From: CAYPNF01 sp964411985
Lineage (GTDB): Bacteria; Verrucomicrobiota; Verrucomicrobiia; Limisphaerales; J093
Length of the DNA stretch: 64,000 nt
NCBI GenBank assembly: GCA_964411985.1
Contig: CAYPNF010000031.1
Coordinates: 37,065-101,064 of the forward strand
Direction: 5' to 3'
Shown: piece after piece, positions 1 through 7,680 of the stretch
Position numbering within the stretch: position 1 is the stretch's first letter
How the letters are laid out: each line of letters begins with the position of its first letter
The notes under the pieces: model-generated
What the model saw: only the letters and a program-made list of their open reading frames with translations
The model's database searches: none
What the model was told of the DNA's origin: nothing
Made by a program: the position numbers and the translations under genes

Positions 1-420
1 CCACTCACGCCGGAAGGGTACCGGAGTGCCCTTGACTCGCCACGTGCACCGGGAAGCGTTGGCGGGGAGTTGGATAAGATAACTCTGGCCCCCGTGGATC
101 GAGTGGAGGCTGCCGAGGCTCGCCTGCGGATGCGAAGAGGGCATCCAATAGAGCCAGTCCGGGTTGCGAGGCAACAGTTGGGTGGGATCGGTCGTGAACT
201 GAAGCCGGGTTTCCCGCTTGCTCCACATCGCGAGCTTCTGTACGGGAATCCCCGCAAGGACCGAGGCGCAATCCGTGGTCGAGGGCTGCACGTTCAGGTA
301 AACGGCGTTCCAACCCGGAGTCAACGGGATCTCCTGAGTCATCCACTGCGCGATGCACGGACTCGATAGGATCGGCAACAAGAGCACCAGACCGAGGCTG
401 AAGACCCACTTCGTTTTCAT
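1..420 (-). CDS. Secreted protein, N-terminal fragment running off the left edge
   Basis: Reading the minus strand from the ATG at 420 gives 140 open codons to the window edge without a stop. The product starts with a clear signal peptide: MKTK, a hydrophobic stretch rich in Leu/Val, and a likely cut near PCIA-QW. The mature part reads naturally (for example PGWNAVYLNVQP, LAMWSKRETRLQF and NPDWLYWMPSS), unlike the overlapping reading frames, which look like shadows. It follows the DUF4239 gene on the same strand after 53 bases. I do not recognise a catalytic family. The PGWNAVYL-type start resembles large secreted Verrucomicrobial proteins, but that is from memory. The C-terminus and function cannot be judged here. 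Confidence 0.7.
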   Translation of the reverse strand, partial: MKTKWVFSLGLVLLLPILSSPCIAQWMTQEIPLTPGWNAVYLNVQPSTTDCASVLAGIPVQKLAMWSKRETRLQFTTDPTQLLPRNPDWLYWMPSSHPQASLGSLHSIHGGQSYLIQLPANASRCTWRVKGTPVPFRREW

Positions 421-473
421 AAGTTCTTGGCGTTCAAAGGCTGCAAAAACCATATCTCGCAATGTCCGGGTCT

Positions 474-1235
474 CTAGCGACCCAGATACTGGACCAGGTT
501 ACGCATCGGGGTACTGGAAACCCGGATGAATCCGTCCAACGGACGGTTCATCTCCAGGATCAGGAAGATCGCGGCGGACATCGAAACGGCACACACCAAC
601 AACACGGCGAGCACGGTGGCGTTGCGAGGCGCTAAAAGGCCAAAGCTCATGAAGAGTGCCGCCAACCAAGCAACCAGGATGACCAGCAGCGGAGGCGGAA
701 GCTCGCTTTGGGCCTCCTCCATCAGTATCCAGCGCTGTTGCGAAAGATCGCTGACAATCTGGCTGGCTTCGACCAACAACTGCCGTTGGACCTCGGTTTG
801 CGGGTTCAATTCGCGCACGCGACTCTGGATCCCCTCCAGCCGACTGGTGGGGGGAGACGTCATCTGTCCCGCTTGACTGGACTTTTCGCGGCGAGAGATC
901 GCCTCCACGCTGGCGATGGCCGAGCGCATCAAGTGTTCACGAACAGACTTGGCCTCGGGGCCGTATTGGGCAAGGGTCCGATCCAACAGGATGGTCTTGG
1001 CGCTCATTTGCTTGATGCCCTCGTTGAGAGTGTCAAAGGTGGCTTTGGCTGAGCTCACAAGCAAACCGAGTACCAAGGCGGTAATCGTTGCGAGCATCCC
1101 GGAACCTAGTTTTACGACTTCCTGGGAAGCCTCGTCCAGATGGTGGCTGGGTAAGCGGCCACGCAACCACATGCCGATCACGGAACCGCCGAAGGTGCAT
1201 CCGGTGGTGATCAAGGCAATTGCGGTCGAACTCAT
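474..1235 (-). CDS. DUF4239 (bestrophin-like domain) membrane protein
   Basis: A 253-residue integral membrane protein with about four hydrophobic segments, near residues 5-22, 45-63, 185-205 and 208-230. The first pair is joined by a loop reading GRLPSHHLDEAS and then VVKLGSGMLAT, a pattern typical of the DUF4239 family. Between the segment pairs lies a long helical domain rich in Glu, Gln and Arg. The family is described as bestrophin-like but its function is not settled; an ion channel role would be speculation. The gene sits 175 bases downstream of the chemoreceptor gene on the same strand, so the two could share a transcript. Family call is fairly sure; role is unknown. Confidence 0.72.
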   Translation of the reverse strand: MSSTAIALITTGCTFGGSVIGMWLRGRLPSHHLDEASQEVVKLGSGMLATITALVLGLLVSSAKATFDTLNEGIKQMSAKTILLDRTLAQYGPEAKSVREHLMRSAIASVEAISRREKSSQAGQMTSPPTSRLEGIQSRVRELNPQTEVQRQLLVEASQIVSDLSQQRWILMEEAQSELPPPLLVILVAWLAALFMSFGLLAPRNATVLAVLLVCAVSMSAAIFLILEMNRPLDGFIRVSSTPMRNLVQYLGR

Positions 1236-1410
1236 AGGCAGTCAAATCAACTGTGCGGATAAAACTGGCCCCGCGTATGGCCGGGACCGCGTCCTGGTTG
1301 TCGTGCGCTCTTGCCTCCGAAGCGAAGGCAGCCGAGCTGCAACTCAATCAATCAGGCTTCGATATCGGCGAAAACCAAGGGAACTTGAGAAGAAAAGAAG
1401 ACAATCGCGC

Positions 1411-3030
1411 TCAGCAGGAAGTTCTTGTCTCCTCGTTCAAAGACATGGCCTCGCCCCCCTTTTTGTCTCGCGGTCTCTCGCTGGAGGAGAGGCAACGACG
1501 GCCGATGTTCGGTGAGCCGCTCCGCTTGCTCTTGGCGGCCAGCTTTTCGGCAGAGTTGGAGTCTCCCGATCCCATGGAGGGGATGGATGAGCGCTCACTG
1601 ACCTGGAGTCTCTCGCCCTCCACCAATTTGAACAGCTCCCCTACCGCCTCAGTGAGTGCGCCAGCCTGGGCGTTGAGCTCGGCGGCTGCGGCGGCGCTTT
1701 CTTCTGCCCCTGCGGCATTGGACTGGGTCACCTGATCCATCTGGCTGATCGCCTCGTTAAGCTGCTCGATTCCCTTGCTCTGTTCCCTCGAAGCCGCAGC
1801 GACTTCAGCCGCCAATTCGTCTACCTGCCGGGCTTGTTTGACGATTTGTTCGAGCCTTTTGGCGACCTTGATGCTTATTTCTTCGCCACAAGCGCTCTTT
1901 GCCAGAGCACTCTCGATTTTGACGGAGGTCTCTTCGGCGGCTTTTGCAGCACGGTGAGCCAGGTTGCGCACTTCTTCCGCTACGACCCCGAAGCCCATCC
2001 CCGCTTCTCCAGCTCGGGCGGCTTCGACTGCCGCGTTGAGTGCCAGAATGTTCGTTTGGAAGGCAATCTCATCGATCGCCTTGATAATCTTGGAAATATC
2101 ATCGCTCGAAGACTTGATCGCACCCATGGCTGCGGTCAATTCGCCCACGTCCTGCATTCCGGCGTCACTGGCAGAACGAACTTGGCTACCCAAATCCCTC
2201 ACCTTGCCAGCGGTAAGCGAGTTGCGCTGGGTCATGCTCGCCATTTCTTCCAGAGAGGCGCTGGCTTCCTCCAAGGAGGCTGCCTGCTCGCTGGCACCCT
2301 CAGCCACGGATTGACTGGCGGCTGCAACTTGACCGGAGGAAGCGGAAGTGTGTTCTGCGCCGACCGAGAGAGTTCGGCTAACCCGCCGTAGTAACCGGCT
2401 CAGAGAGACGCTCAGGTAAATGCCCAAAGTCAGCGCCAGGAAGGTTCCAACGACCATCCCGCCAACACTGAGTCCGATGGCTCGCTTCTCCTGAAGCACG
2501 GCGGCGGTTCTCGCCGTCTGAGTGCTTTCCTGAACCGTCTTACGGATTTCGGCCAGCTGAGCTTGCACCTGCTTCAAGTGCTCACCCACCTGCAGGGTGA
2601 AGTAGTCGGTGGCCTCCTTTCGTCCGCCGCTGCCTTTCTTCAAGAGCGTTTCCAGTTCCCCGGCAGATTGATGCAACTTACTGTGAGGTTCCTCAATCTG
2701 TTTCATAGCCACAGCAATGGCAGGAATGGCCGCCTCCGCCTGCCTTCTGGCATCGCTGTAATACCAGGACCCGAAACCACACTTGTGCGGATCCTTTTCC
2801 ACGCTCAGAGAAGTGACGCCTTCATCCGAAAGAAACGCGCTGGCCTTTCGGACCCAGTTCAGATGATCGATCTCCCTCTGCAACATGGTTTTTTCGACAT
2901 CGTCCAGCTGGACCACCCTGCTCAGAGTGGCTTCCATTTGGCGGATACCTCGCCAACCCACCATACCCACTACCAAAGTGAGCCCGGCAACGGTCATGAA
3001 CCCACTGATTAATCGGATGCTTAGTTTCAT
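1411..3030 (-). CDS. Methyl-accepting chemotaxis protein with CZB zinc-binding sensor domain
   Basis: A 539-residue inner-membrane chemoreceptor. TM1 spans about residues 8-26 and TM2 about 184-208. The periplasmic part carries the signature of chemoreceptor zinc-binding (CZB) domains: HLNW (H56), HKCGFGSW (H82, C84) and the pair H116/H120 in EEPHSKLH. CZB domains bind zinc and are known to respond to oxidants such as hypochlorite in some bacteria. The cytoplasmic half holds the conserved hairpin tip, including FQTNILALNAAVEAARAGE and FGVVAEEVRNLA, which contacts CheA/CheW. Flanking Ala/Glu/Gln-rich helices should carry the methylation sites. No che genes lie nearby, so it is an orphan receptor. 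Many CZB domains are cytoplasmic; here the domain lies between two membrane segments. Confidence 0.92.
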   Translation of the reverse strand: MKLSIRLISGFMTVAGLTLVVGMVGWRGIRQMEATLSRVVQLDDVEKTMLQREIDHLNWVRKASAFLSDEGVTSLSVEKDPHKCGFGSWYYSDARRQAEAAIPAIAVAMKQIEEPHSKLHQSAGELETLLKKGSGGRKEATDYFTLQVGEHLKQVQAQLAEIRKTVQESTQTARTAAVLQEKRAIGLSVGGMVVGTFLALTLGIYLSVSLSRLLRRVSRTLSVGAEHTSASSGQVAAASQSVAEGASEQAASLEEASASLEEMASMTQRNSLTAGKVRDLGSQVRSASDAGMQDVGELTAAMGAIKSSSDDISKIIKAIDEIAFQTNILALNAAVEAARAGEAGMGFGVVAEEVRNLAHRAAKAAEETSVKIESALAKSACGEEISIKVAKRLEQIVKQARQVDELAAEVAAASREQSKGIEQLNEAISQMDQVTQSNAAGAEESAAAAAELNAQAGALTEAVGELFKLVEGERLQVSERSSIPSMGSGDSNSAEKLAAKSKRSGSPNIGRRCLSSSERPRDKKGGEAMSLNEETRTSC

Positions 3031-3335
3031 ATCGACTCGAGGCGCGGCTAGGCGCGATAGGCCCGTTTCACTGACGCGGTTGTCAGCAAAACTCTTATCG
3101 ACACGATAAGGAAATACTCAAGGCTCTTTCCACTCCTCCTTGGCTCACTGCCGCGACAGTCGGTTGATGCGGAGGAACTGAGCGCTTCAGTCCCCCAGAT
3201 TTCGTTCACCGCTCGGGAAAAGAACGAACGGAGACAGGGGCATTCGATATTTCGATGTCAGACTCGACGAAATCGATTGGCGCTGAGGGGTAGAGCTCTG
3301 CTACTATGCGGCTCGCTGATTGACGATCTCATCTC
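3031..3335. other. Divergent intergenic region
   Basis: About 305 bases between the chemoreceptor gene (minus) and the TatT-like gene (plus). It must hold promoters for both. The only clear structure is the inverted repeat at 3094-3110, listed separately. No RNA gene or conserved ORF is visible. Confidence 0.5.
3094..3110. promoter_or_regulatory. 7-bp inverted repeat upstream of the chemoreceptor gene
   Basis: CTTATCG, a 3-base spacer, then CGATAAG: a perfect dyad 64-80 bases upstream of the chemoreceptor start codon. The size and position fit a dimeric regulator binding site. There is no T-tract, so it is not an obvious terminator. The regulator is unknown. Confidence 0.35.
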
Positions 3336-4358
3336 ATGGAACTGCGTCACACTCCTATGAAACGCACCGTAACTAGCAAGGCCTCAAGCCCGAACAGGGG
3401 CTGGGCAGGCTGGATTCCCCTTGCCAGCCTCGCCTTGGGTCTTCTCTTCCTCAATTCGGGTTGCTCCATCAAGAAGATGGCGGTCAACAAAGTGGGCGAT
3501 GCCCTGGCCTCGGGAGGGACGGTGTTCTCCAGCGATGAAGACCCGGAGTTGGTGAAGGCCGCTGTGCCGTTCAGCCTCAAGCTGATGGAATCCCTCCTGG
3601 CAGAGAGCCCCAAACATAAGGGGCTCCTCTTTGCCACTTCCAGCGGCTTCACCCAATACGCCTTCGCCTTCGTGCAACAGGAGGCCGACGAGATGGAGGC
3701 GGAGAATGTGGCGAAGGCGATGGAAATGCGGGCGCGCGCGCAGAAACTCTATTTACGGGCCAAGGAGTATGGAATGCGCGGGCTCGAAGCCACGTATCCA
3801 GGCATCGGACAAGCCTTGCGCGCCGACCCGAAGAAGGGTGCTCGACTAGCCAAGTCCAAGAAAGACGCAGGTCCACTCTATTGGACAGCAGCCTCGTGGG
3901 CGGCAGCAACCTCGGTCATCAAGAATGACGCGAATCTGATTGCGGATTTGCCGATCATCGAAGCGTTGATCGACCGGGCTCTGGAGTTGGATGAATCCTA
4001 CGGAGAGGGAGCCATCCACAGCTTCCTGATCACCTACGAAATGGGACGTCGAGGAGTTCAGGGCGACCCAGCGGAGCGATCCAAAGCGCATTTCGAGCGG
4101 GCGATCGCCCTTTCGGAAGGAAAGTCCGCGGGGGCTTACGTCAGCTATGCGGAAGCGGTACCGTTAGCAAAACAGAACAAAACGGAGTTTCAGGCCCTCC
4201 TCAACAAGGCGCTGGCGATCAACCCCAATGACAAGCCGGATTCCCGGCTCGCGAACTTGGTGATGCAACGCCGAGCACGATGGTTACTTGGAAGGTTGGA
4301 TGAGCTTTTTGTGAGTGTGCCGGGCGGAAAAGAGAGGCACGTGGCCTTAAGGGACTGA
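3336..4358 (+). CDS. TatT-like TRAP-transporter-associated lipoprotein
   Basis: A 340-residue protein, 333 if the in-frame ATG at 3357 is used. It has a hydrophobic segment ending in the lipobox LNSGC (Cys36 from the second ATG), so it should be a lipoprotein. The rest is helical and repeat-like, with segments such as KAMEMRARAQKLYLRAKEYGMRG, fitting the TPR-like fold of the TRAP T-component (Treponema TatT/Tp0956), a trimeric lipoprotein that partners the substrate-binding protein. The DctQM and DctP genes lie next door, which supports the call. Oddly, the gene is convergent with them rather than in their operon. No strong ribosome site decides between the two starts. Confidence 0.8.
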   Translation: MELRHTPMKRTVTSKASSPNRGWAGWIPLASLALGLLFLNSGCSIKKMAVNKVGDALASGGTVFSSDEDPELVKAAVPFSLKLMESLLAESPKHKGLLFATSSGFTQYAFAFVQQEADEMEAENVAKAMEMRARAQKLYLRAKEYGMRGLEATYPGIGQALRADPKKGARLAKSKKDAGPLYWTAASWAAATSVIKNDANLIADLPIIEALIDRALELDESYGEGAIHSFLITYEMGRRGVQGDPAERSKAHFERAIALSEGKSAGAYVSYAEAVPLAKQNKTEFQALLNKALAINPNDKPDSRLANLVMQRRARWLLGRLDELFVSVPGGKERHVALRD

Positions 4359-4389
4359 CCAGCGGAAAGCCCACGGAAATTCCGCCAGG

Positions 4390-4424
4390 TTTTGGAGTGC
4401 GTGCGCCCCAAGGTGCCGCTTTCC
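4390..4424. repeat. Short REP-like repeat, copy 1
   Basis: Starts TTTTGGAGTGCG and ends CCGCTTTCC, with short inner inverted arms (GCG/CGC). The same outer words frame the element at 58295-58335. It lies in the convergent gap between the TatT-like gene and the DctQM gene, a usual place for REP-type elements. It has no T-run, so it is not a standard terminator. Confidence 0.5.
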
Positions 4425-4472
4425 GGGCACGGTGAGGACCCCACAAGCCTCCCCTCTGCCCGTCCCCTGAAG

Positions 4473-6347
4473 CTACTTGAACATGCGGGGAAGGAACGTG
4501 GTCAGCGGCGGGAAATAGGTGATCAGCAACACACCACCGAGCAACACCAGCAGCATAGGCAAAACCGCCCGCGTCACTTCGAGCATGGGCTTGTTGAAAC
4601 GATACGAGGAGAGCAGGAGATTCAGCCCGACCGGCGGTGCGATGAAGCCCAGCTCCATGTTCGCCAGGAAAATGATCCCCAAGTGTACCGGGTCCATCCC
4701 AAGAGCGACCCCGATCGGCACCAGTAACGGGACCACCACAACGATCGCGGCATAGATTTCGATCAGGCCCCCTACGAGGATCAGCACCACGTTCAGCCCG
4801 AGGAGGAAAAGCCAACGCGACTTCACGGTGGTGGTGGACCACTCCACCAAGCGATCCGGCACCTGGGCGTCCACCATAAAGTGGGTAAAACCGAGGGCGA
4901 CGCCCAGGATGAGTAGGACTCCCCCGACCAGCAGACCGCATTCGGTAATGACCCTGGGCAGGTCACGCCACGGATGAAGGTCCCGCTGGATGACGGTGGC
5001 AACGAGCAAGGCGTAGGTTGCCGTGATGGCCGCCGCCGCCACGGTGGTGGGGACGGTGAAGAGAGAAACGATCGCCACCACCGGGATGAGCATTTCCCAC
5101 TTGGCACTCCAGACGGCAGCCCCGGCTTCCTTGAGTTGGAAACGGGGACGGTCCGCAGCATCTTTTGGCCCCTGGCGAATGCCCCACCAAGCGGTGAGGA
5201 TCACTAGCAGGATCCCCGGCCCAATACCGCCGAGGAACATTTCTTTGATGGTCAGACTCGCGTTGGCGCTGTGATTGGCCACAATCGCGTAAAGAATCAG
5301 GGGCAAACAGGGCGGGAACAGCATTCCCAAGGATCCAGCACTTGTCAGCAAGCCTAAAGCAGAACGCTCCGAGTAACGCGCTCCCAACAAAACCGGCATG
5401 AGGACGCCGCCGAGGGCTAGGATGGTGACTCCGGAAGCCCCGGTGAACGAAGTGAAAAACGCACAAACCAGGGCTGTGACGATTGCCGGGCCACCGCGGA
5501 ACTGCCCGACCAGCGCCTGAAAGACCCGCACCAACCGTGCCGAAGCCCCGCCTTCCGCGAGGAAATACCCGGCGAGGGTAAAGATGGGGATGCTGGGCAG
5601 CATGTCGTTCGTCGTAAGGCTGTAGTGCTTCAACGGCACGGACTGCACGGGAAGGTCGTTCCCCCAGAACAGCAGAAGAGCTGCCCCGCCCAAGGCAGTA
5701 AACACCGGTGCGCCTGCCAAAGTCGCCAACGCCAGAACCACCAACGCCGGAACCATGAGGCGGTCAGGAGGAAGAGGCGCAAAGAGGAAGGCCGCTCCGA
5801 CCGCTGCCACCAGCGCCGTGGTCAGGGCCCTCCCCCCCAGGGTAGTGGAGGAGCGCCAGAGGAGCCGCAACGCCACCACTCCGAATCCCACGGGGAGAAT
5901 GATCTGAACCACCCAGACCGGGATCCCATAAACGAGGATCTTCCCGAGCGGTTTGACGGCCATCACGTAACGATAGCTGGCAACGCACAAGGAAAAGCTG
6001 ACGATGGATCCGATGCTGCTACTAAAGGCGTGCGCGGCCGCTTTCCACCGGCCTTTGAGGAGGGTTTGGGCGGGGGAAAGCGCGAGCAACCGCCCTTCCC
6101 GTGCCGCAATGGCTCCACCTAGCATCCCAACGATCAGCGTCAGGTGCTGAACGAGCATGCTGGAACCCGAGATCCCGGTCTTGAAGAGAGCGCGAAGCGC
6201 GATCTCCACCACGGGGATCAGCATCATGGCCGCTAGCGCCGTGACGATCAAAGCGTTCTCACCGCCACGCAGCGCTCGCTGCCAAGCCGGGCGCTCAGCG
6301 TCTGCGACCGCAGGTAATCCCGTATCGTGGATGGATGGCTCGTTCAT
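4473..6347 (-). CDS. Fused TRAP transporter permease, DctQ-DctM
   Basis: A 624-residue polytopic membrane protein that joins the small (Q) and large (M) permease subunits of a TRAP transporter, which uses a sodium gradient to import small organic acids or similar solutes. Residues about 30-180 form the four-helix Q domain (ALRALFKTGISGSS, then VQHLTLIVGMLGGAIAAREG). The M domain follows from about 190, with typical motifs: SIPIFTLAGYFLAEGG, SFTGASGVTILALGG, LGMLFPPCLPLILYAI, and near the C-terminus GLIEIYAAIVVVVPLL and GFIAPPVGLNLLL. Its start codon directly follows the stop codon of the substrate-binding protein gene, so the two are translationally coupled. The substrate cannot be read from sequence. 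Confidence 0.93.
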   Translation of the reverse strand: MNEPSIHDTGLPAVADAERPAWQRALRGGENALIVTALAAMMLIPVVEIALRALFKTGISGSSMLVQHLTLIVGMLGGAIAAREGRLLALSPAQTLLKGRWKAAAHAFSSSIGSIVSFSLCVASYRYVMAVKPLGKILVYGIPVWVVQIILPVGFGVVALRLLWRSSTTLGGRALTTALVAAVGAAFLFAPLPPDRLMVPALVVLALATLAGAPVFTALGGAALLLFWGNDLPVQSVPLKHYSLTTNDMLPSIPIFTLAGYFLAEGGASARLVRVFQALVGQFRGGPAIVTALVCAFFTSFTGASGVTILALGGVLMPVLLGARYSERSALGLLTSAGSLGMLFPPCLPLILYAIVANHSANASLTIKEMFLGGIGPGILLVILTAWWGIRQGPKDAADRPRFQLKEAGAAVWSAKWEMLIPVVAIVSLFTVPTTVAAAAITATYALLVATVIQRDLHPWRDLPRVITECGLLVGGVLLILGVALGFTHFMVDAQVPDRLVEWSTTTVKSRWLFLLGLNVVLILVGGLIEIYAAIVVVVPLLVPIGVALGMDPVHLGIIFLANMELGFIAPPVGLNLLLSSYRFNKPMLEVTRAVLPMLLVLLGGVLLITYFPPLTTFLPRMFK

Positions 6348-7385
6348 CTACTTGGATTCCCCGGCTTTGGCCCGGAACTCCTTCAAGAGGCGCTGCGCCT
6401 CGTCATACATCTCGGTGGGAACCACCTTCCCTCGAATATGGTCCTCCACCTTGGCTACATTCGCCCGCCATTCTTCTTCCACTTCGGGCGTAACCTTCTG
6501 GACCGTAAGTCCTCGCTGAACCATCGCCGCAACCGCGTCGTCGTTCTCTTTTCGAGCGTCGGTCTTGATCTGAGCCCCCGCTTCCGCCGAGATCTTCAGC
6601 AGGGACTCGCGGAGGTCCGGCGGAATGCGTTCCCAGGACTTCTGTCGGATCACCGCCGCCCCCACCAGGGGCCCCCAGTTCAGCTCCAGCATGTGCTTGG
6701 TCTGGCTATTCAACTGGCCCGCCAAGGCGAAGAAGGGCGGCATGGGTATGGCATTGATCGAGTCTGACAACAGACCTTGGGCAATCGCAGCGGTCTCGAG
6801 GGCGATTGGGTTAAACCCGGCAGCCTTCCAAACATCCTGCTCCGGAGTATTCCCCGCCCAGGAGAAGAGTTTCAGTTTGCGAAGATCATCCGGGCGCAGG
6901 ACAGGGGTCTTGGTGAAGAAGCGAACCCATCCAGAGTCGGTCCAGAAAAGAACAACGTAGCCCTTCTTCAGGAGGCGTTGCTCGAGCATGGGGCTGAGTT
7001 TGGTGCCGATGTATTCGACTTCTTCCAAGCTGCGAAAAGTCATGGGCATGCTCTGCAGGGCATTGACGGCTCGATCAATCTCCGAAATCCCCACGGCGGT
7101 CAGTAACCCAGCATCGAGGTTGCCGGTTTGCATCAAGCCTACCATGTCCGCCTCCCCGCCTTGAGTACCATCAGGGAATACCGTCAGCTTCACCGCCCCT
7201 TTGGAGACTTCCCGCCATTTCTCGCCCATCAACAAAAGGCTCTTGTGGTAGGAGGTACCACGCGGCGCCAAAGTGCTGAGGCGAATGTTGATCGCTTTTT
7301 CCGCGGCCTGCGGTCGCAGGACGGGAAATCCCATCAACACCGCCAGCAGCGCCGCGACCCAGTACCGATGTAGACCGTGCTTCAT
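6348..7385 (-). CDS. dctP: TRAP transporter substrate-binding protein, DctP family
   Basis: Extracytoplasmic solute receptor for the fused permease directly downstream. Starting at the ATG at 7385 gives a 345-residue protein with a signal peptide (MKHGLHRYWVAALLAV, cut near PQAA-EK). A longer start at 7430 adds 15 residues without signal character and is less likely. Typical DctP features are the opening strand NIRLSTLAPRGTSYHKSL, the FPDGTQGGEADMVGLMQTGNLD segment region near residue 70, and the hinge WVRFFTKTPVLRPDDLRKLKL. The stop codon abuts the permease ATG. The Treponema TatP-TatQM-TatT system is the closest described arrangement. The ligand is unknown. Confidence 0.92.
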   Translation of the reverse strand: MKHGLHRYWVAALLAVLMGFPVLRPQAAEKAINIRLSTLAPRGTSYHKSLLLMGEKWREVSKGAVKLTVFPDGTQGGEADMVGLMQTGNLDAGLLTAVGISEIDRAVNALQSMPMTFRSLEEVEYIGTKLSPMLEQRLLKKGYVVLFWTDSGWVRFFTKTPVLRPDDLRKLKLFSWAGNTPEQDVWKAAGFNPIALETAAIAQGLLSDSINAIPMPPFFALAGQLNSQTKHMLELNWGPLVGAAVIRQKSWERIPPDLRESLLKISAEAGAQIKTDARKENDDAVAAMVQRGLTVQKVTPEVEEEWRANVAKVEDHIRGKVVPTEMYDEAQRLLKEFRAKAGESK

Positions 7386-7680
7386 AAAATCCCTATGCTC
7401 TATTGTGCCCGCTCCGTCTGTCACCAACAAAATCGGCCGCTCTGGGACCGATCGTCAGGGACGCCAGGGAGCGTTCCTGGACAAACCATAGCATAGCCGG
7501 ATTTAGGAAAACGAATGCATAAAACCAATGCGCAGATCAAATTAATCGATGAGCGTTTTCCAAGGATTCATGGCATGCTGGGAGTCGAAGTGAGCCTTTC
7601 CTCATTGTTGAAAAGGCGTCGGTTGGGTGGACTGGGGCTGATTCCGGGCGGGAAAGCCTCTCTCTGTATCGTTGAGATTC
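7386..7680. other. Divergent intergenic region
   Basis: About 295 bases between dctP (minus) and the first of two anchored paralogues (plus). It should contain both promoters. I see no convincing hairpin, repeat or small gene; overlapping reading frames here lack coding character. Confidence 0.45.

Noticed and set aside
4359..4472. Intrinsic terminator between the TatT-like gene and DctQM
   Set aside because: There are stems, including the REP-like repeat, but no T-run on either strand.
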